DNA of 64,000 nt from Paracoccus hibiscisoli. GTDB taxonomy: Bacteria > Pseudomonadota > Alphaproteobacteria > Rhodobacterales > Rhodobacteraceae. The position numbers were made by a program, and so were the translations under genes. Of the stretch, positions 1 through 7,743 are shown in pieces. The stretch spans positions 124,001-188,000 of the forward strand of contig NZ_SUNH01000006.1 of the NCBI RefSeq assembly GCF_005048265.1, given 5' to 3'. The number at the start of each line of letters is the position of its first letter. The first letter of the stretch is position 1. The notes under the pieces are model-generated. The model was given only the letters and a program-made list of their open reading frames with translations, did no database searches and was not told where the DNA came from.

Positions 1-686
1 AGGTTCACGCCCATGCCGCCCGGCATGAAGGCGAAGACCGCATCGGGTTGCATCGCGGCGATCTGGGCCAGTTCGGCGGAATAGTCCAGCTGGCCCATCT
101 GGGTGAAGATCTCTCCGGCGACGCCGCCAGTATAGCTTTTCTTGAACCCCGCCAGCGCGTCCTGCCCGGCCTGATAGTTCGGCGCCAGCAGGAAGACGTT
201 CTGGAACCCCTGCGCCTGCGCATGGGCGCCCATCACCTCGTGCATCTGGTCGTTCTGATAGGAGGTCGCGAAAAAGGCCGGGTTGCAATCGGCCCCGGCC
301 AGGTTCGACGGCCCCGCGTTGGGGCTGATCAGGATGCCGCCGCCCTGGGTCACCGGCTGGACGATGGCGCCCGCGATGTTGGAAAAGATCGGGCCGACCA
401 CGATATCGGCGCCGTTGCGCTCGACCAGTTCGCGGGCTTTGTTGGCGGCGACGTCGGGTTTCTGTTCGTCATCGACGACGATGATGCGGGTCGCCATGCC
501 GCCCATCTCGCCGATCTCCTCGGCGGCCAGCAGGAAGCCGTCGCGCGCCATCTCGCCCAGCACCGCGCCGGGGCCGGACAGGGTCAGCAGCACGCCTACG
601 GTCAGCGTGTCGTCCTGCGCCATGGCCGGGGCGGCCAGGGCGGTCGTTGCGGCAAGCGCCGCGATCAGCGAACGGGTCTGTGTCAT
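1..686 (-). CDS. Periplasmic substrate-binding protein of an amino-acid-type ABC transporter (C-terminus cut by window edge)
   Basis: The reading frame runs off the left edge, leaving 228 codons. The start is fixed by the N-terminus MTQTRSLIAALAATT followed by an Ala-rich hydrophobic stretch and an APAMA-Q cleavage site near residue 25, a classical Sec signal peptide. An AGGGAAAGA ribosome-binding site lies just upstream. The mature part reads TVGVLLTLSGPGAVLGE and later GPIFSNIAGAIVQPV and PNYQAGQDALAGFKK, the pattern of type-1 periplasmic binding proteins (Peripla_BP_6, LivK-like). It would capture a small solute, probably an amino acid or amide, for an ABC permease lying outside the window. 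The ligand cannot be read from this fragment. Confidence 0.8.
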   Translation of the reverse strand, partial: MTQTRSLIAALAATTALAAPAMAQDDTLTVGVLLTLSGPGAVLGEMARDGFLLAAEEIGEMGGMATRIIVVDDEQKPDVAANKARELVERNGADIVVGPIFSNIAGAIVQPVTQGGGILISPNAGPSNLAGADCNPAFFATSYQNDQMHEVMGAHAQAQGFQNVFLLAPNYQAGQDALAGFKKSYTGGVAGEIFTQMGQLDYSAELAQIAAMQPDAVFAFMPGGMGVN

Positions 687-737
687 GATGCGGTCTTTCC
701 CTGTTGGTCGCGGCCCGGTTCCGGTGCCTTGACACCA

Positions 738-766
738 GAACGCAACAGGCGGGCGCGACCTGTCAA
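738..766 (-). promoter_or_regulatory. Possible promoter of the binding-protein gene
   Basis: On the minus strand a perfect TTGACA -35 box (plus 761-766) lies about 75 bp before the start codon. The hexamer 17 bp downstream (GCGTTC) is a poor -10, so only the -35 half is convincing. Confidence 0.25.
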
Positions 767-798
767 GAAATTATTTCAGGCTTAAAACATTCCGCATC

Positions 799-840
799 AA
801 AAAAGGGCCGCGCAGCACGCGATCCTCTGCCATCCGGCCC
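799..840 (-). terminator. Rho-independent terminator of the MipA/OmpV gene
   Basis: On the minus strand, immediately after the stop codon, GGGCC pairs with GGCCC around a nested GCAG/CTGC stem, followed by six T residues (plus-strand A run 799-804). This is a well-formed intrinsic terminator. Confidence 0.7.
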
Positions 841-842
841 GA

Positions 843-1583
843 TCAGAAGCCGAACGAGAACCGGCGCGTCACGCCGAGGCGCAGCGAGGGCTGGTATTCG
901 TCCTGCACCACCGGCGAATCGGCGGCATCGCCGATCAGCTTGCCATAGCGCACCTCGCCCAGCAGGGCGGTCGTGTCGCTGAGGGCATAGCGCGCCTCGA
1001 AGGTCAGGGCCGCCTCATTGGCACCGCCGCCGGGCGCGGTGGCGGGCAGGCCGCTGGCGGCACTTTCGGCGGCCGTCACGCCGAAGTACGTATCGTTGTA
1101 ATCAGCATTGCCATAGCCGACCTCGACCCCGGACCACAGGGTGACGCGGTCGCTGAGTTCGGAGCGATACTTGGCGCCCAGCTCTCCGGTGACGCCTTCA
1201 TGGCCGCCGAAACCGCGGCGCAGGCTGCCATAGGCGCGCACGGGACCGGCCCCGTAATTCACCCGCAGGCCCAGCTCATAGGCGCGGTCGATATCGTCCA
1301 GCCCGGTCAGCGCCGCGTCATCGGCGCTGTCGCGCGAGCCGACGGTGCCAAAGGACGGCGCGATCGAGAACCCCTGCGCGGGGGCCTGACCGACCGGGCC
1401 AAAGCCCGCATTGCGCCAGATGATCCAGGGAGAGACCTCGGCCTCCTCCGCACCGGGATAGGTGGGGCCAAGCGATGCCCCCAGACCCAGATCGACCGAG
1501 AACGCCCGCCCCCCGCTGAGACCGAAATCCTGGGCGGACAAGGGTGTGGCAAACAGCAGGGCAAGGGCCAAGGCATATTTCAT
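843..1583 (-). CDS. MipA/OmpV family outer-membrane protein
   Basis: This 246-residue protein starts at MKYALALALLFATPLSA-QDF, a clean signal peptide; the frame continues 20 codons further upstream without a plausible signal sequence, so the internal ATG was chosen. The mature protein has alternating hydrophobic strands, Gly/Tyr-rich segments (GLGASLGPTYPGAEE, YELGLRVNYGAGPVRAYGS, LRLGVTRRFSFGF) and a terminal Phe, typical of an outer-membrane beta-barrel. MipA/OmpV proteins have been described as murein-enzyme scaffolds or porin-like proteins; the role here is not evident. It is a single gene with its own terminator, between the binding-protein gene and the ABC-F gene. Confidence 0.8.
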   Translation of the reverse strand: MKYALALALLFATPLSAQDFGLSGGRAFSVDLGLGASLGPTYPGAEEAEVSPWIIWRNAGFGPVGQAPAQGFSIAPSFGTVGSRDSADDAALTGLDDIDRAYELGLRVNYGAGPVRAYGSLRRGFGGHEGVTGELGAKYRSELSDRVTLWSGVEVGYGNADYNDTYFGVTAAESAASGLPATAPGGGANEAALTFEARYALSDTTALLGEVRYGKLIGDAADSPVVQDEYQPSLRLGVTRRFSFGF

Positions 1584-1710
1584 CGGGCGAATCCGGCAAG
1601 AGGGCGTTGCGGCACTGTAAAGGCAGCGGCCCGCCCACGACAACCTGCGGCAGAGATGCCGCCGCAGGACCGGGCATTTTCGCCACAGCGCGGGCCTTGG
1701 CCTTGTCGGC

Positions 1711-3573
1711 TCAGCCCTTCTCGGCAGCGTCCAGCTTTTCCAGCGCGGCCATCCACAGCTCTTCGGCGAAGGCCAGGGCGCGCACGGCCTCGGCCCGCTT
1801 CTTGCCCCATTTCTCGGCCTCGTAGGGGTCGTTGTAGAGGCCCGGATCGGCCAGCTTGACGTCCAGCTTGCCCATCATCTCGGTCAACTTCTGGACCCGC
1901 TCCTCGGATTTGCGCACATCGGCACGCAGCGCCAGCACGGCATCGCGCGACGGTTTCTTGGGCGCCGCGGGCTTGGGCTCTGGCGTGGTCGCCCCGGCCT
2001 TCTCAGCAGGGGCGTCGCCCGACAGCAGGAACTTGCGGTAATCGTCCAGATCGCCCTCATAGGGGGCGACGGCGCCATCCTTGACCAGCCACAGCCGGTC
2101 CGCGACCAGTCCCAGCAGGTGCATGTCGTGGCTGACCAGCACGACAGCGCCGGTGTAATCGTTCAGCGCCTCGGACAGGGCCTCGCGGCTCTCGATGTCC
2201 AGGTGGTTCGTCGGCTCGTCCAGGATCAGCAGATGCGGCGCGTCGATCGTGGCCAGCAGCAGCGACAGGCGCGCCTTCTGGCCGCCCGACAGCTGGCCGA
2301 CCTTGGTTTCGGCCTGCGCCTCCATCAGGCCGAAACCGGCCAGACGGGCGCGCTGTTTCGCCTGCCCCTCGTTCGGGCGCACGGACCGGATATGGTCCAG
2401 CGGCGTCTCGTCCAGATGCAGCTCATCGACCTGATGCTGGGCGAAATAGCCGACGCGCAGCTTGGAGGACCGGGTGATCTTGCCCGCCATCGTGCCCAGG
2501 CGTTCGGCCAGCAGCTTCGACAGCGTCGATTTCCCCTGCCCGTTGCGACCCAACAGCGCGATGCGGTCGTCCTGATCGATGCGCAGGGCCAGCTTTTTCA
2601 GCACCGCACGGTCGTCATAGCCGACCGACACCCCCTCCATCGCGACGATGGGGGGCGACATCTCCTCGGGCTGCGGAAAGGTAAAGCGGAAGAACTTGGC
2701 CTCCTCGGGGGCGGTGATCGGCTCCATCTTGGCCAGCGCCTTGACGCGGGCCTGGGCCTGACGGGCCTTGGAGGCCTTGGCGCCGAAGCGGTCGACAAAG
2801 CTTTGCAGATGCGCGCGGCGGTCGGCCTGCTTTCTGGCCTCGGCGGCCTGCAGGGCGCGTTTTTCGGCGCGGATTCGGGTAAAGCTGTCATAGCCGCCGG
2901 TATACAGCGTCAGCTTCTTGTCCTCGAGATGCAGGATATGGCCGACGGCGCGGTTCAAAAGGCCGCGGTCGTGGCTGATGATGATGACCGTATGCGGATA
3001 GCGGGCCAGATAGCCCTCCAGCCACAGCGCGCCCTCAAGGTCCAGATAGTTCGTCGGCTCGTCCAGCAGCAGCAGGTCGGGCTGCGCGAACAGCACCCCC
3101 GCCAGCGCCACGCGCATCCGCCAGCCGCCCGAAAAATCGCTGGTCGGGCGGGCCTGATCGGCGGTGTCGAAGCCCAGACCGTCCAGGATGGTCGCGGCGC
3201 GGGCCTCGGCGGACCAGGCGTCGATATCGGTCAGGCGGTTCTGGATGTCGGCGATACGATGCGGGTCGGTGGCGGTCGTGGCCTCGGCCAGCAGGGCGGC
3301 GCGTTCCTGGTCGGCATCCAGCACGGTGTCCAGCACCGACCGGGCCGTCGCCGCCGATTCCTGCGCCACGCCGCCGATCCGGGCGCGGGTCGGCAGGCTG
3401 ATCGCGCCGCCGTCCAGTGCCAGTTCTCCGCGGATCAGCTTGAACAGCGTAGTCTTGCCCGCGCCGTTGGGACCGACGAGGCCGATCTTGTGGCCTTCGG
3501 GAACAGTGGCAGAGGCACCGACGAACAGCGGGCGGCCCTGAATGGAATACGAGATGTCATCGATATGCAGCAT
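1711..3573 (-). CDS. ABC-F family ATPase (ribosome-associated, EttA/Uup/YheS type)
   Basis: About 620 residues with two ABC cassettes and no membrane segments. The first has Walker [10 protein letters not shown] (34-42) and signature FSGGWRMR; the second has GRNGQGKST and LSGGQKAR. Between them is a charged helical linker (the P-site tRNA interaction motif region), and the C-terminus is a Lys/Glu-rich coiled coil after a Pro-rich hinge, as in Uup/YheS members. ABC-F proteins act at the ribosomal E site during stalled or slow translation. The start [10 protein letters not shown] was chosen; an ATG four codons earlier (3585) is possible, and neither has a strong ribosome-binding site. It is divergent from the cobW operon with only 100 bp between them. 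Subgroup not resolved. Confidence 0.9.
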   Translation of the reverse strand: MLHIDDISYSIQGRPLFVGASATVPEGHKIGLVGPNGAGKTTLFKLIRGELALDGGAISLPTRARIGGVAQESAATARSVLDTVLDADQERAALLAEATTATDPHRIADIQNRLTDIDAWSAEARAATILDGLGFDTADQARPTSDFSGGWRMRVALAGVLFAQPDLLLLDEPTNYLDLEGALWLEGYLARYPHTVIIISHDRGLLNRAVGHILHLEDKKLTLYTGGYDSFTRIRAEKRALQAAEARKQADRRAHLQSFVDRFGAKASKARQAQARVKALAKMEPITAPEEAKFFRFTFPQPEEMSPPIVAMEGVSVGYDDRAVLKKLALRIDQDDRIALLGRNGQGKSTLSKLLAERLGTMAGKITRSSKLRVGYFAQHQVDELHLDETPLDHIRSVRPNEGQAKQRARLAGFGLMEAQAETKVGQLSGGQKARLSLLLATIDAPHLLILDEPTNHLDIESREALSEALNDYTGAVVLVSHDMHLLGLVADRLWLVKDGAVAPYEGDLDDYRKFLLSGDAPAEKAGATTPEPKPAAPKKPSRDAVLALRADVRKSEERVQKLTEMMGKLDVKLADPGLYNDPYEAEKWGKKRAEAVRALAFAEELWMAALEKLDAAEKG

Positions 3574-3625
3574 GGGGCGCGGCATGGCGCAAAGCCCGCC
3601 GGGCGTCAATGGCCCCTCTTGCATC

Positions 3626-3653
3626 GCGTTATGTGATACTATTACACTAACGC
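3626..3653 (+). promoter_or_regulatory. Zur-like operator upstream of cobW
   Basis: Between the divergent ABC-F and cobW genes is an AT-rich dyad. Its core TGTGATACTATTACA (3632-3646) has 7-bp arms around one base with a single mismatch, flanked by GCGTTA and TAACGC. It resembles the alphaproteobacterial Zur box (recalled consensus TGTTATANTATAACA), with two differences at symmetric positions. It ends 20 bp before the start codon, well placed for repression when zinc is sufficient. Confidence 0.6.
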
Positions 3654-3673
3654 AGCAAATTCGGAGAGACGCC

Positions 3674-4906
3674 ATGAGCCAAGACCCCCGCCTTCCCGCC
3701 ACCGTGCTGTCCGGCTTTCTGGGCGCGGGCAAGACGACGCTGCTGAACGCGGTGCTGAACAACCGCGAGGGGCTGCGCGTCGCGGTCATCGTGAACGACA
3801 TGTCCGAGGTGAACATCGACGCCGATCTGGTCCATGCGGGCCTGTCCGACACCGGCGCCGGGCTGTCGCGCACCGACGAGACCCTGGTCGAGATGTCGAA
3901 CGGCTGCATCTGCTGCACGCTGCGCGAGGATCTGCTGATCGAGGTCCGCAAGCTGGCCGAGGCCGGGCGGTTCGACCACCTGCTGATCGAATCGACCGGC
4001 ATCAGCGAGCCCCTGCCCGTGGCCACCACCTTTGAATTCGCGGATGAGAACGGCGCCAGCCTGTCGGACGTGGCCCGGCTGGACACGATGGTCACGGTCG
4101 TCGATGCGGTGAACCTGACGGCCGATTTCTCCAGCCACGATTTCCTGTCCGACCGCGGCGAGGTCATGGGCGACGGCGATGCCCGCACCCTCGTCGATCT
4201 GCTGACCGACCAGATGGAATTCGCCGATGTGATCGTGCTGAACAAATGCACCGACGCGGGCCCCGCTCGCGTGGATGCCGCGCGCAAGATCATCCGCGCG
4301 CTGAACGCCGATGCCCGCATCATCGAGACCGATCACAGCCGCGTCGCGCCGCGCGACATCCTGAACACCGGCCTCTTTGATTTCGACCGCGCCCATACCC
4401 ATCCGATGTGGGCCAAGGAGCTGTATGGCCATGCCGACCACACCCCCGAGGCCGAGGAATACGGCGTCGCCAGCTTTGTCTATCGTGCCCGCCTGCCCTT
4501 CGAGCCGCGCAAGATCCATGAGCTGCTGAACGGCCCCCTGCCCGGCGTGATCCGGGCCAAGGGGCATTTCTGGGTCGCCACGCGCCCCGATTGGGTGGCC
4601 GAATTCTCTCTGGCCGGCGCGCTGTCCTCGGTCCGGCCCTTGGGGCAGTGGTGGGCCTCGGTCCCGCGCGACCGCTGGCCCACGCACCCCGAGGGGCGCG
4701 CCTATCTGGACGCGCATTGGTCCGAACCCTATGGCGACCGGCGGCAGGAGCTGGTCTTTATCGGCACCGGCATGGATGAGGACCGCCTCCGCGCCCGCCT
4801 GGATGCCTGCCTGCTGGGCGAGGAATGGGGCGACAACCCGGCGGGCTGGGCGCAGCTTGCCGACCCCTTCCCCGCATGGCGGCGTGCCGAAAGCGCCGCG
4901 GCATGA
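3674..4906 (+). CDS. CobW/COG0523 family G3E GTPase, probable zinc metallochaperone
   Basis: A 410-residue protein with Walker [12 protein letters not shown] (14-24), the metal-binding CICC motif (78-81, within [12 protein letters not shown]), and ESTGISEP (106-113). The C-terminal half carries the CobW_C domain ([19 protein letters not shown] onward). The start is preceded by GGAGAG. The CICC motif, the Zur-like dyad 20 bp upstream and the coupled DUF1826 gene point to the zinc-starvation branch of COG0523, which delivers zinc to client enzymes using GTP, rather than to cobalamin synthesis; no cobalamin genes are nearby. The guanine-specificity motif reads NKCTD (190-194) instead of NKxD. 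The metal is inferred from family and operator, not shown directly. Confidence 0.88.
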   Translation: MSQDPRLPATVLSGFLGAGKTTLLNAVLNNREGLRVAVIVNDMSEVNIDADLVHAGLSDTGAGLSRTDETLVEMSNGCICCTLREDLLIEVRKLAEAGRFDHLLIESTGISEPLPVATTFEFADENGASLSDVARLDTMVTVVDAVNLTADFSSHDFLSDRGEVMGDGDARTLVDLLTDQMEFADVIVLNKCTDAGPARVDAARKIIRALNADARIIETDHSRVAPRDILNTGLFDFDRAHTHPMWAKELYGHADHTPEAEEYGVASFVYRARLPFEPRKIHELLNGPLPGVIRAKGHFWVATRPDWVAEFSLAGALSSVRPLGQWWASVPRDRWPTHPEGRAYLDAHWSEPYGDRRQELVFIGTGMDEDRLRARLDACLLGEEWGDNPAGWAQLADPFPAWRRAESAAA

Positions 4907-5523
4907 ACCAGCACACAGCCCTGCGCCCCGCCACCGCGATGAACAGCGGCCATGACCCGCGCATCCTGGGCACCATCGCCCTGCCCGGCGTGGCGGTGGC
5001 CCTGTGGCACCCCGCGCCCGACCCGGACCGGCAGGCGTGGCTGGACGCGCTGCCCGCGGACCGGCTGCCGCGCCTGCGTCAGGCGCTGCGCCCGCAGGAC
5101 GCGCCCGCCGCGCTGCGGGCGGCCTGCGACGCGGCATCCCTGCCCGACAGCCCGCAGCGACGCGCCCTGATCGGGCATATCGCGACGCTGACCGAACTGG
5201 CAGCACAGCATCTGGATGCGCTGATGGTCACCCTGCGGGTCGAGGTCACGGACGGGCAGTCCTGCCCGAAATGGCATCTGGATGCGGTGCGCGCACCGCT
5301 GCTCTGCACGCTGCGCGGGGCGGGCACGCAGTTCGGCCCCGCCACCGGGCCCGCCCAGGTGGACCGCCATCAGCAGATGCCCACCGGCTCCGTTGCCCTG
5401 TTCCGGGGCCGCAGATGGGGGGCCGAGCCTGCGGGCATCCTGCACCGCTCTCCGCCCGCGATCGCCGGTCAGACGCGGCTGCTGGTGGTGGTCGATCCGG
5501 TGGACGAGGCCGCGTCATGCTGA
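4903..5523 (+). CDS. DUF1826 domain protein, candidate iron/2-oxoglutarate-type oxygenase in a Zur-type operon
   Basis: This 206-residue soluble protein starts in an ATGA overlap with cobW, so it is translationally coupled. I recognise it as a DUF1826 protein; its biochemical role is, to my knowledge, unassigned. The second half contains [20 protein letters not shown], then ILHRSPP and [11 protein letters not shown]125-x-D127, H181 and R192 reproduce the order and spacing of the metal triad and 2-oxoglutarate-binding Arg of double-stranded beta-helix oxygenases. The N-terminal half is Pro/Ala/Arg-rich helix. It shares the Zur-type control region with cobW, so it is probably made under zinc limitation. 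The oxygenase idea is inference. Confidence 0.75.
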   Translation: MNQHTALRPATAMNSGHDPRILGTIALPGVAVALWHPAPDPDRQAWLDALPADRLPRLRQALRPQDAPAALRAACDAASLPDSPQRRALIGHIATLTELAAQHLDALMVTLRVEVTDGQSCPKWHLDAVRAPLLCTLRGAGTQFGPATGPAQVDRHQQMPTGSVALFRGRRWGAEPAGILHRSPPAIAGQTRLLVVVDPVDEAASC

Positions 5524-5777
5524 GCGCACGCAGCGGCAATCTGGGCCGCACCGCTCAGCGCACGCGCCGCCGCACGCGCGACCCGATGGCGGCCTATGAC
5601 GCGCTGCCCCCGGCGCTGCGCGGGTGGCTGGCCCGCGCGGCGCTGCCCTGGTCGCCCGCCTCCTGCCTGCGCATCTGGCAGCGGATGCAGGCGCAGGGCG
5701 CCCCCACCGCGCAGATCCTGGCCGCCCTGGACCGGGCCGAGGCCCGCGCCCTGATGCGCGAGGCGCAGGCCGCCTGA
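5517..5777 (+). CDS. Small basic protein, DUF6525-like
   Basis: An 86-residue Arg/Ala-rich protein whose ATG lies 7 bp inside the 3' end of the DUF1826 gene (ATGCTGA), making it the third member of the cobW operon. The central segment DPMAAYDALPPALRGWLARAALPWSPASCLRIWQ matches what I recall as DUF6525, a small Rhodobacterales family of unknown function. No membrane segment or signal peptide. A single Cys in PASC is the only obvious metal-capable residue. The coupling suggests a role in the same zinc-limitation response; nothing in the sequence shows what it does. Confidence 0.7.
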   Translation: MLSARSGNLGRTAQRTRRRTRDPMAAYDALPPALRGWLARAALPWSPASCLRIWQRMQAQGAPTAQILAALDRAEARALMREAQAA

Positions 5778-5871
5778 CGCAAGGTCACCCTGGGCGCCCC
5801 CTCCCGCCGCCTCTGGCAGGAGTGGCGGGCGACCCTTAGGTCGGGGGTCGAACAACCCGAAAGGATACCCC

Positions 5872-6849
5872 ATGCGCAGCGTCATCCATGACCGCTTTGG
5901 CGAACCCGCAGACGTGCTGCAGGCGGCCGCCACCGACCGTCCCGCCCCGCAGGACGGCGAGGTGCTGATCCGCGTGATCCTGTCCCCCATCCACAACCAC
6001 GACCTGTGGACCATCCGCGGCACCTACGGCACCCGCCCCGACCTGCCTGCCACCGCCGGCAGCGAGGCCGTGGGCATCGTCGAGGAGACCGGCTCCGGCG
6101 TCGACCCCGCCCTCAAGGGCCGCCGCGTGGCGGCAGCCGGGCTGAAGGGGTCCTGGGCCGAATATGCCACCGCCCCGGCGGCAGGCGTGATCCCCGTGCC
6201 CGACGACATGCCCGACGCGGCCGCCGCCCAGCTGATCGCCATGCCCTTCAGCGCCATCACCTTGCTGGAGTTCCTGCACGTGTCGCGCGGTGACTGGGTC
6301 ATCCAGACCGCCGCCAACGGCGCCGTGGGCAAGATCATGGCCGTGCTGACGCAGTCGCGCGGCGTGCGCCTGCTGAACCTGGTCCGCCGCCCCGAAGCCG
6401 TGGCCGAGTTGACCGCGATGGGCATGACCGACGTCATCTCGACCAGCGACCCGGACTGGATCGCGCAGGCCCGCGCCATCATCGGCAACGACGGCGCCCG
6501 TGCGGCGGTCGATTCGGTCGGCGGCGCGGTCGCGGCCGGGCTGATCGACCTGCTGGGCACCGAGGGCCTGCTGGTCACCTTCGGCTCGACCACCGGAGAG
6601 GATCTGCAGCTGCCCGCCGGCCCGATCATCTTCAAGCACCTGTCCATCAAGGGATTCTGGGGCGCCAGGGTGATGCCCGCGACCCCGCCTGCCGACCGCC
6701 AGCGCATGTTCGCCGAGCTGATCGGCCTGGTGATGGAGGGCAAGCTGGACCTGCCCGCAGGCGGCACCTTCGGCCTGGACGAACCCAACGCCGCGATGAC
6801 TGCCGCCCTGACGCCGGGCCGCACCGGCAAGGTGATGTTCAAGCCCTGA
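5872..6849 (+). CDS. Medium-chain dehydrogenase/reductase, quinone/enoyl reductase type
   Basis: 325 residues, preceded by GAAAGGAT. The N-terminal GroES-like domain reads SPIHNHDLWTIRGTYG and PATAGSEAVGIVEETG. The nucleotide-binding domain carries TAANGAVGKIMAVL (around 143-156), the NADPH-binding turn of the MDR superfamily. The Cys cluster for structural zinc and the usual catalytic Cys/His zinc ligands are not present, so it is likely a zinc-independent quinone oxidoreductase or enoyl-thioester reductase (QOR/MECR type). The substrate cannot be inferred. It stands alone: 94 bp separate it from the upstream operon, and a hairpin follows the stop. Confidence 0.82.
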   Translation: MRSVIHDRFGEPADVLQAAATDRPAPQDGEVLIRVILSPIHNHDLWTIRGTYGTRPDLPATAGSEAVGIVEETGSGVDPALKGRRVAAAGLKGSWAEYATAPAAGVIPVPDDMPDAAAAQLIAMPFSAITLLEFLHVSRGDWVIQTAANGAVGKIMAVLTQSRGVRLLNLVRRPEAVAELTAMGMTDVISTSDPDWIAQARAIIGNDGARAAVDSVGGAVAAGLIDLLGTEGLLVTFGSTTGEDLQLPAGPIIFKHLSIKGFWGARVMPATPPADRQRMFAELIGLVMEGKLDLPAGGTFGLDEPNAAMTAALTPGRTGKVMFKP

Positions 6850-6855
6850 TCCCCC

Positions 6856-6877
6856 GCTGACCCCTTGCGGGGTCAGC
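6856..6877. terminator. Hairpin between convergent genes
   Basis: GCTGACCCC and GGGGTCAGC form a perfect 9-bp stem with a TTGC loop between the MDR gene and the convergent IMPACT-family gene, overlapping the stop codon of the latter. There is no T tract, so it is a weak or factor-assisted bidirectional terminator at best. Confidence 0.4.
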
Positions 6878-7229
6878 CCAACCCCGTCTCGCGCAGGTAA
6901 TGGCGCACCGCATCTGCGACATGCCGGAACCGGTCCCCGCCCAGATGCTTGCCGCCATACCAGCGCGTGACGATGACCGCGTGATCGTACAGGCCCGCGC
7001 GTTCCAGCATCTGCAGGATCAGCTGGCCCGCGCCGGATTCGCCGTCGTCATCCTTGACACCTTCTCCGCCCAGGATCGCGGCCCAGCTGTGGTGCGTGGC
7101 CTTTTGGAACCGCTTGACCCGTGTCAGATCGGCCAGCATCGCGGCGACCGTCGCCCGGTCGGCGGCAGGCCCGCCCGATACCGCATAGCGCGATCCGCGA
7201 TCGCTGATGATCTTGTCGAACACCTGCAT
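6873..7229 (-). CDS. IMPACT/YigZ family protein (UPF0029), single-domain form
   Basis: 118 residues carrying the UPF0029 core: SRYAVSGG, THHSWAAILG, DDDGESGAGQLILQML and VIVTRWYGGKHLGG. Bacterial YigZ is about 200 residues with a second C-terminal domain (DUF1949); this protein ends after the first. Its ATG overlaps the mur stop by one base (TGATG), so it is probably co-transcribed and translationally coupled with mur. IMPACT proteins bind RNA/ribosome factors in eukaryotes; the bacterial role is not well defined. The link to a metal regulator may be incidental. Confidence 0.82.
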   Translation of the reverse strand: MQVFDKIISDRGSRYAVSGGPAADRATVAAMLADLTRVKRFQKATHHSWAAILGGEGVKDDDGESGAGQLILQMLERAGLYDHAVIVTRWYGGKHLGGDRFRHVADAVRHYLRETGLG

Positions 7230-7645
7230 CAGCGCCGCCGCACATACAACTCCAGCCGGTGATGGACGATGTCATAGCCCATCTCGGCGGCGATCTCGGC
7301 CTGCAGACGCTCGATCCGCTCATCGGTGAACTCGATCACCGCGCCGCTGTCCATGTCGATCATGTGGTCGTGGTGATGCTGGTCGGCGGCCTCCCACCTG
7401 GCGGGCTCTCCCTGGAACTCCAGCTTGTCGATCACGCCCTGCGCCTGCAGCGTCGTCAGCGTGCGATAGACGGTGGCCAGCGACACCCCCGCCCCGGCGG
7501 TCACCGCGCGGGCGTGCAGCTCTGCCGCGTCGGGGTGATCCTCGGCCGCGGCGATCACCCGCAACAGCGCCGACCGCTGGCGCGTGACGCGCACGCCCGC
7601 ATCCCGCAGCGCCTGTTCCAATCTGTTCGCACGCCGATCCGTCAT
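7229..7645 (-). CDS. mur: Fur-family manganese-type regulator (Mur)
   Basis: 138 residues: winged-helix domain (RVTRQRSALLRVI, VSLATVYRTLTTLQAQG) followed by the dimerization domain with HHHDHMIDMDSGAVIEF and HHRLELY. The CxxC zinc pairs of classical Fur are absent and the HDHMID...GxVIEF pattern matches alphaproteobacterial Mur/Fur. It is divergent from sitABCD, whose promoter contains a strong palindrome, so it most likely represses sitABCD when Mn2+ is plentiful. The start was chosen at MTDRRANRLEQALRDAG; the longer frame reads through the promoter. No ribosome-binding site is visible and the predicted transcription start coincides with the ATG. Iron-responsive Fur function remains possible. 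Confidence 0.85.
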   Translation of the reverse strand: MTDRRANRLEQALRDAGVRVTRQRSALLRVIAAAEDHPDAAELHARAVTAGAGVSLATVYRTLTTLQAQGVIDKLEFQGEPARWEAADQHHHDHMIDMDSGAVIEFTDERIERLQAEIAAEMGYDIVHHRLELYVRRR

Positions 7646-7652
7646 GGCCGTT

Positions 7653-7681
7653 ATTCTGCCGCAGCCCCCGGCCAGTTGCAA
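7653..7681 (-). promoter_or_regulatory. Predicted mur promoter with palindromic -35 region
   Basis: On the minus strand TTGCAA (plus 7676-7681), a 17-bp spacer and CAGAAT (plus 7653-7658). The -35 lies inside a perfect 12-bp palindrome CAGTTGCAACTG (7673-7684). The expected start site falls at or one base before the mur ATG, implying a leaderless mRNA. Confidence 0.4.
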
Positions 7682-7695
7682 CTGGTACTCAGCTG

Positions 7696-7724
7696 TTGAC
7701 AGTTGCGAACGGTTCGCAGATAAA
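7696..7724 (+). promoter_or_regulatory. sitABCD promoter
   Basis: TTGACA (7696-7701), a 17-bp spacer and GATAAA (7719-7724), a strong sigma-70-type promoter 20 bp before the sitA start codon. The spacer is almost entirely filled by the 15-bp operator at 7704-7718. Confidence 0.7.
7704..7718 (+). promoter_or_regulatory. Mur-type operator in the sitA promoter
   Basis: TGCGAACGGTTCGCA is a perfect 7-1-7 palindrome. It fits the general TGC...GCA outline I recall for Mur-responsive sequences and sits between -35 and -10 of the sitA promoter, where a bound Fur-family dimer would block RNA polymerase. Confidence 0.6.
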
Positions 7725-7743
7725 CGCGGCAACGGAGGATGTG

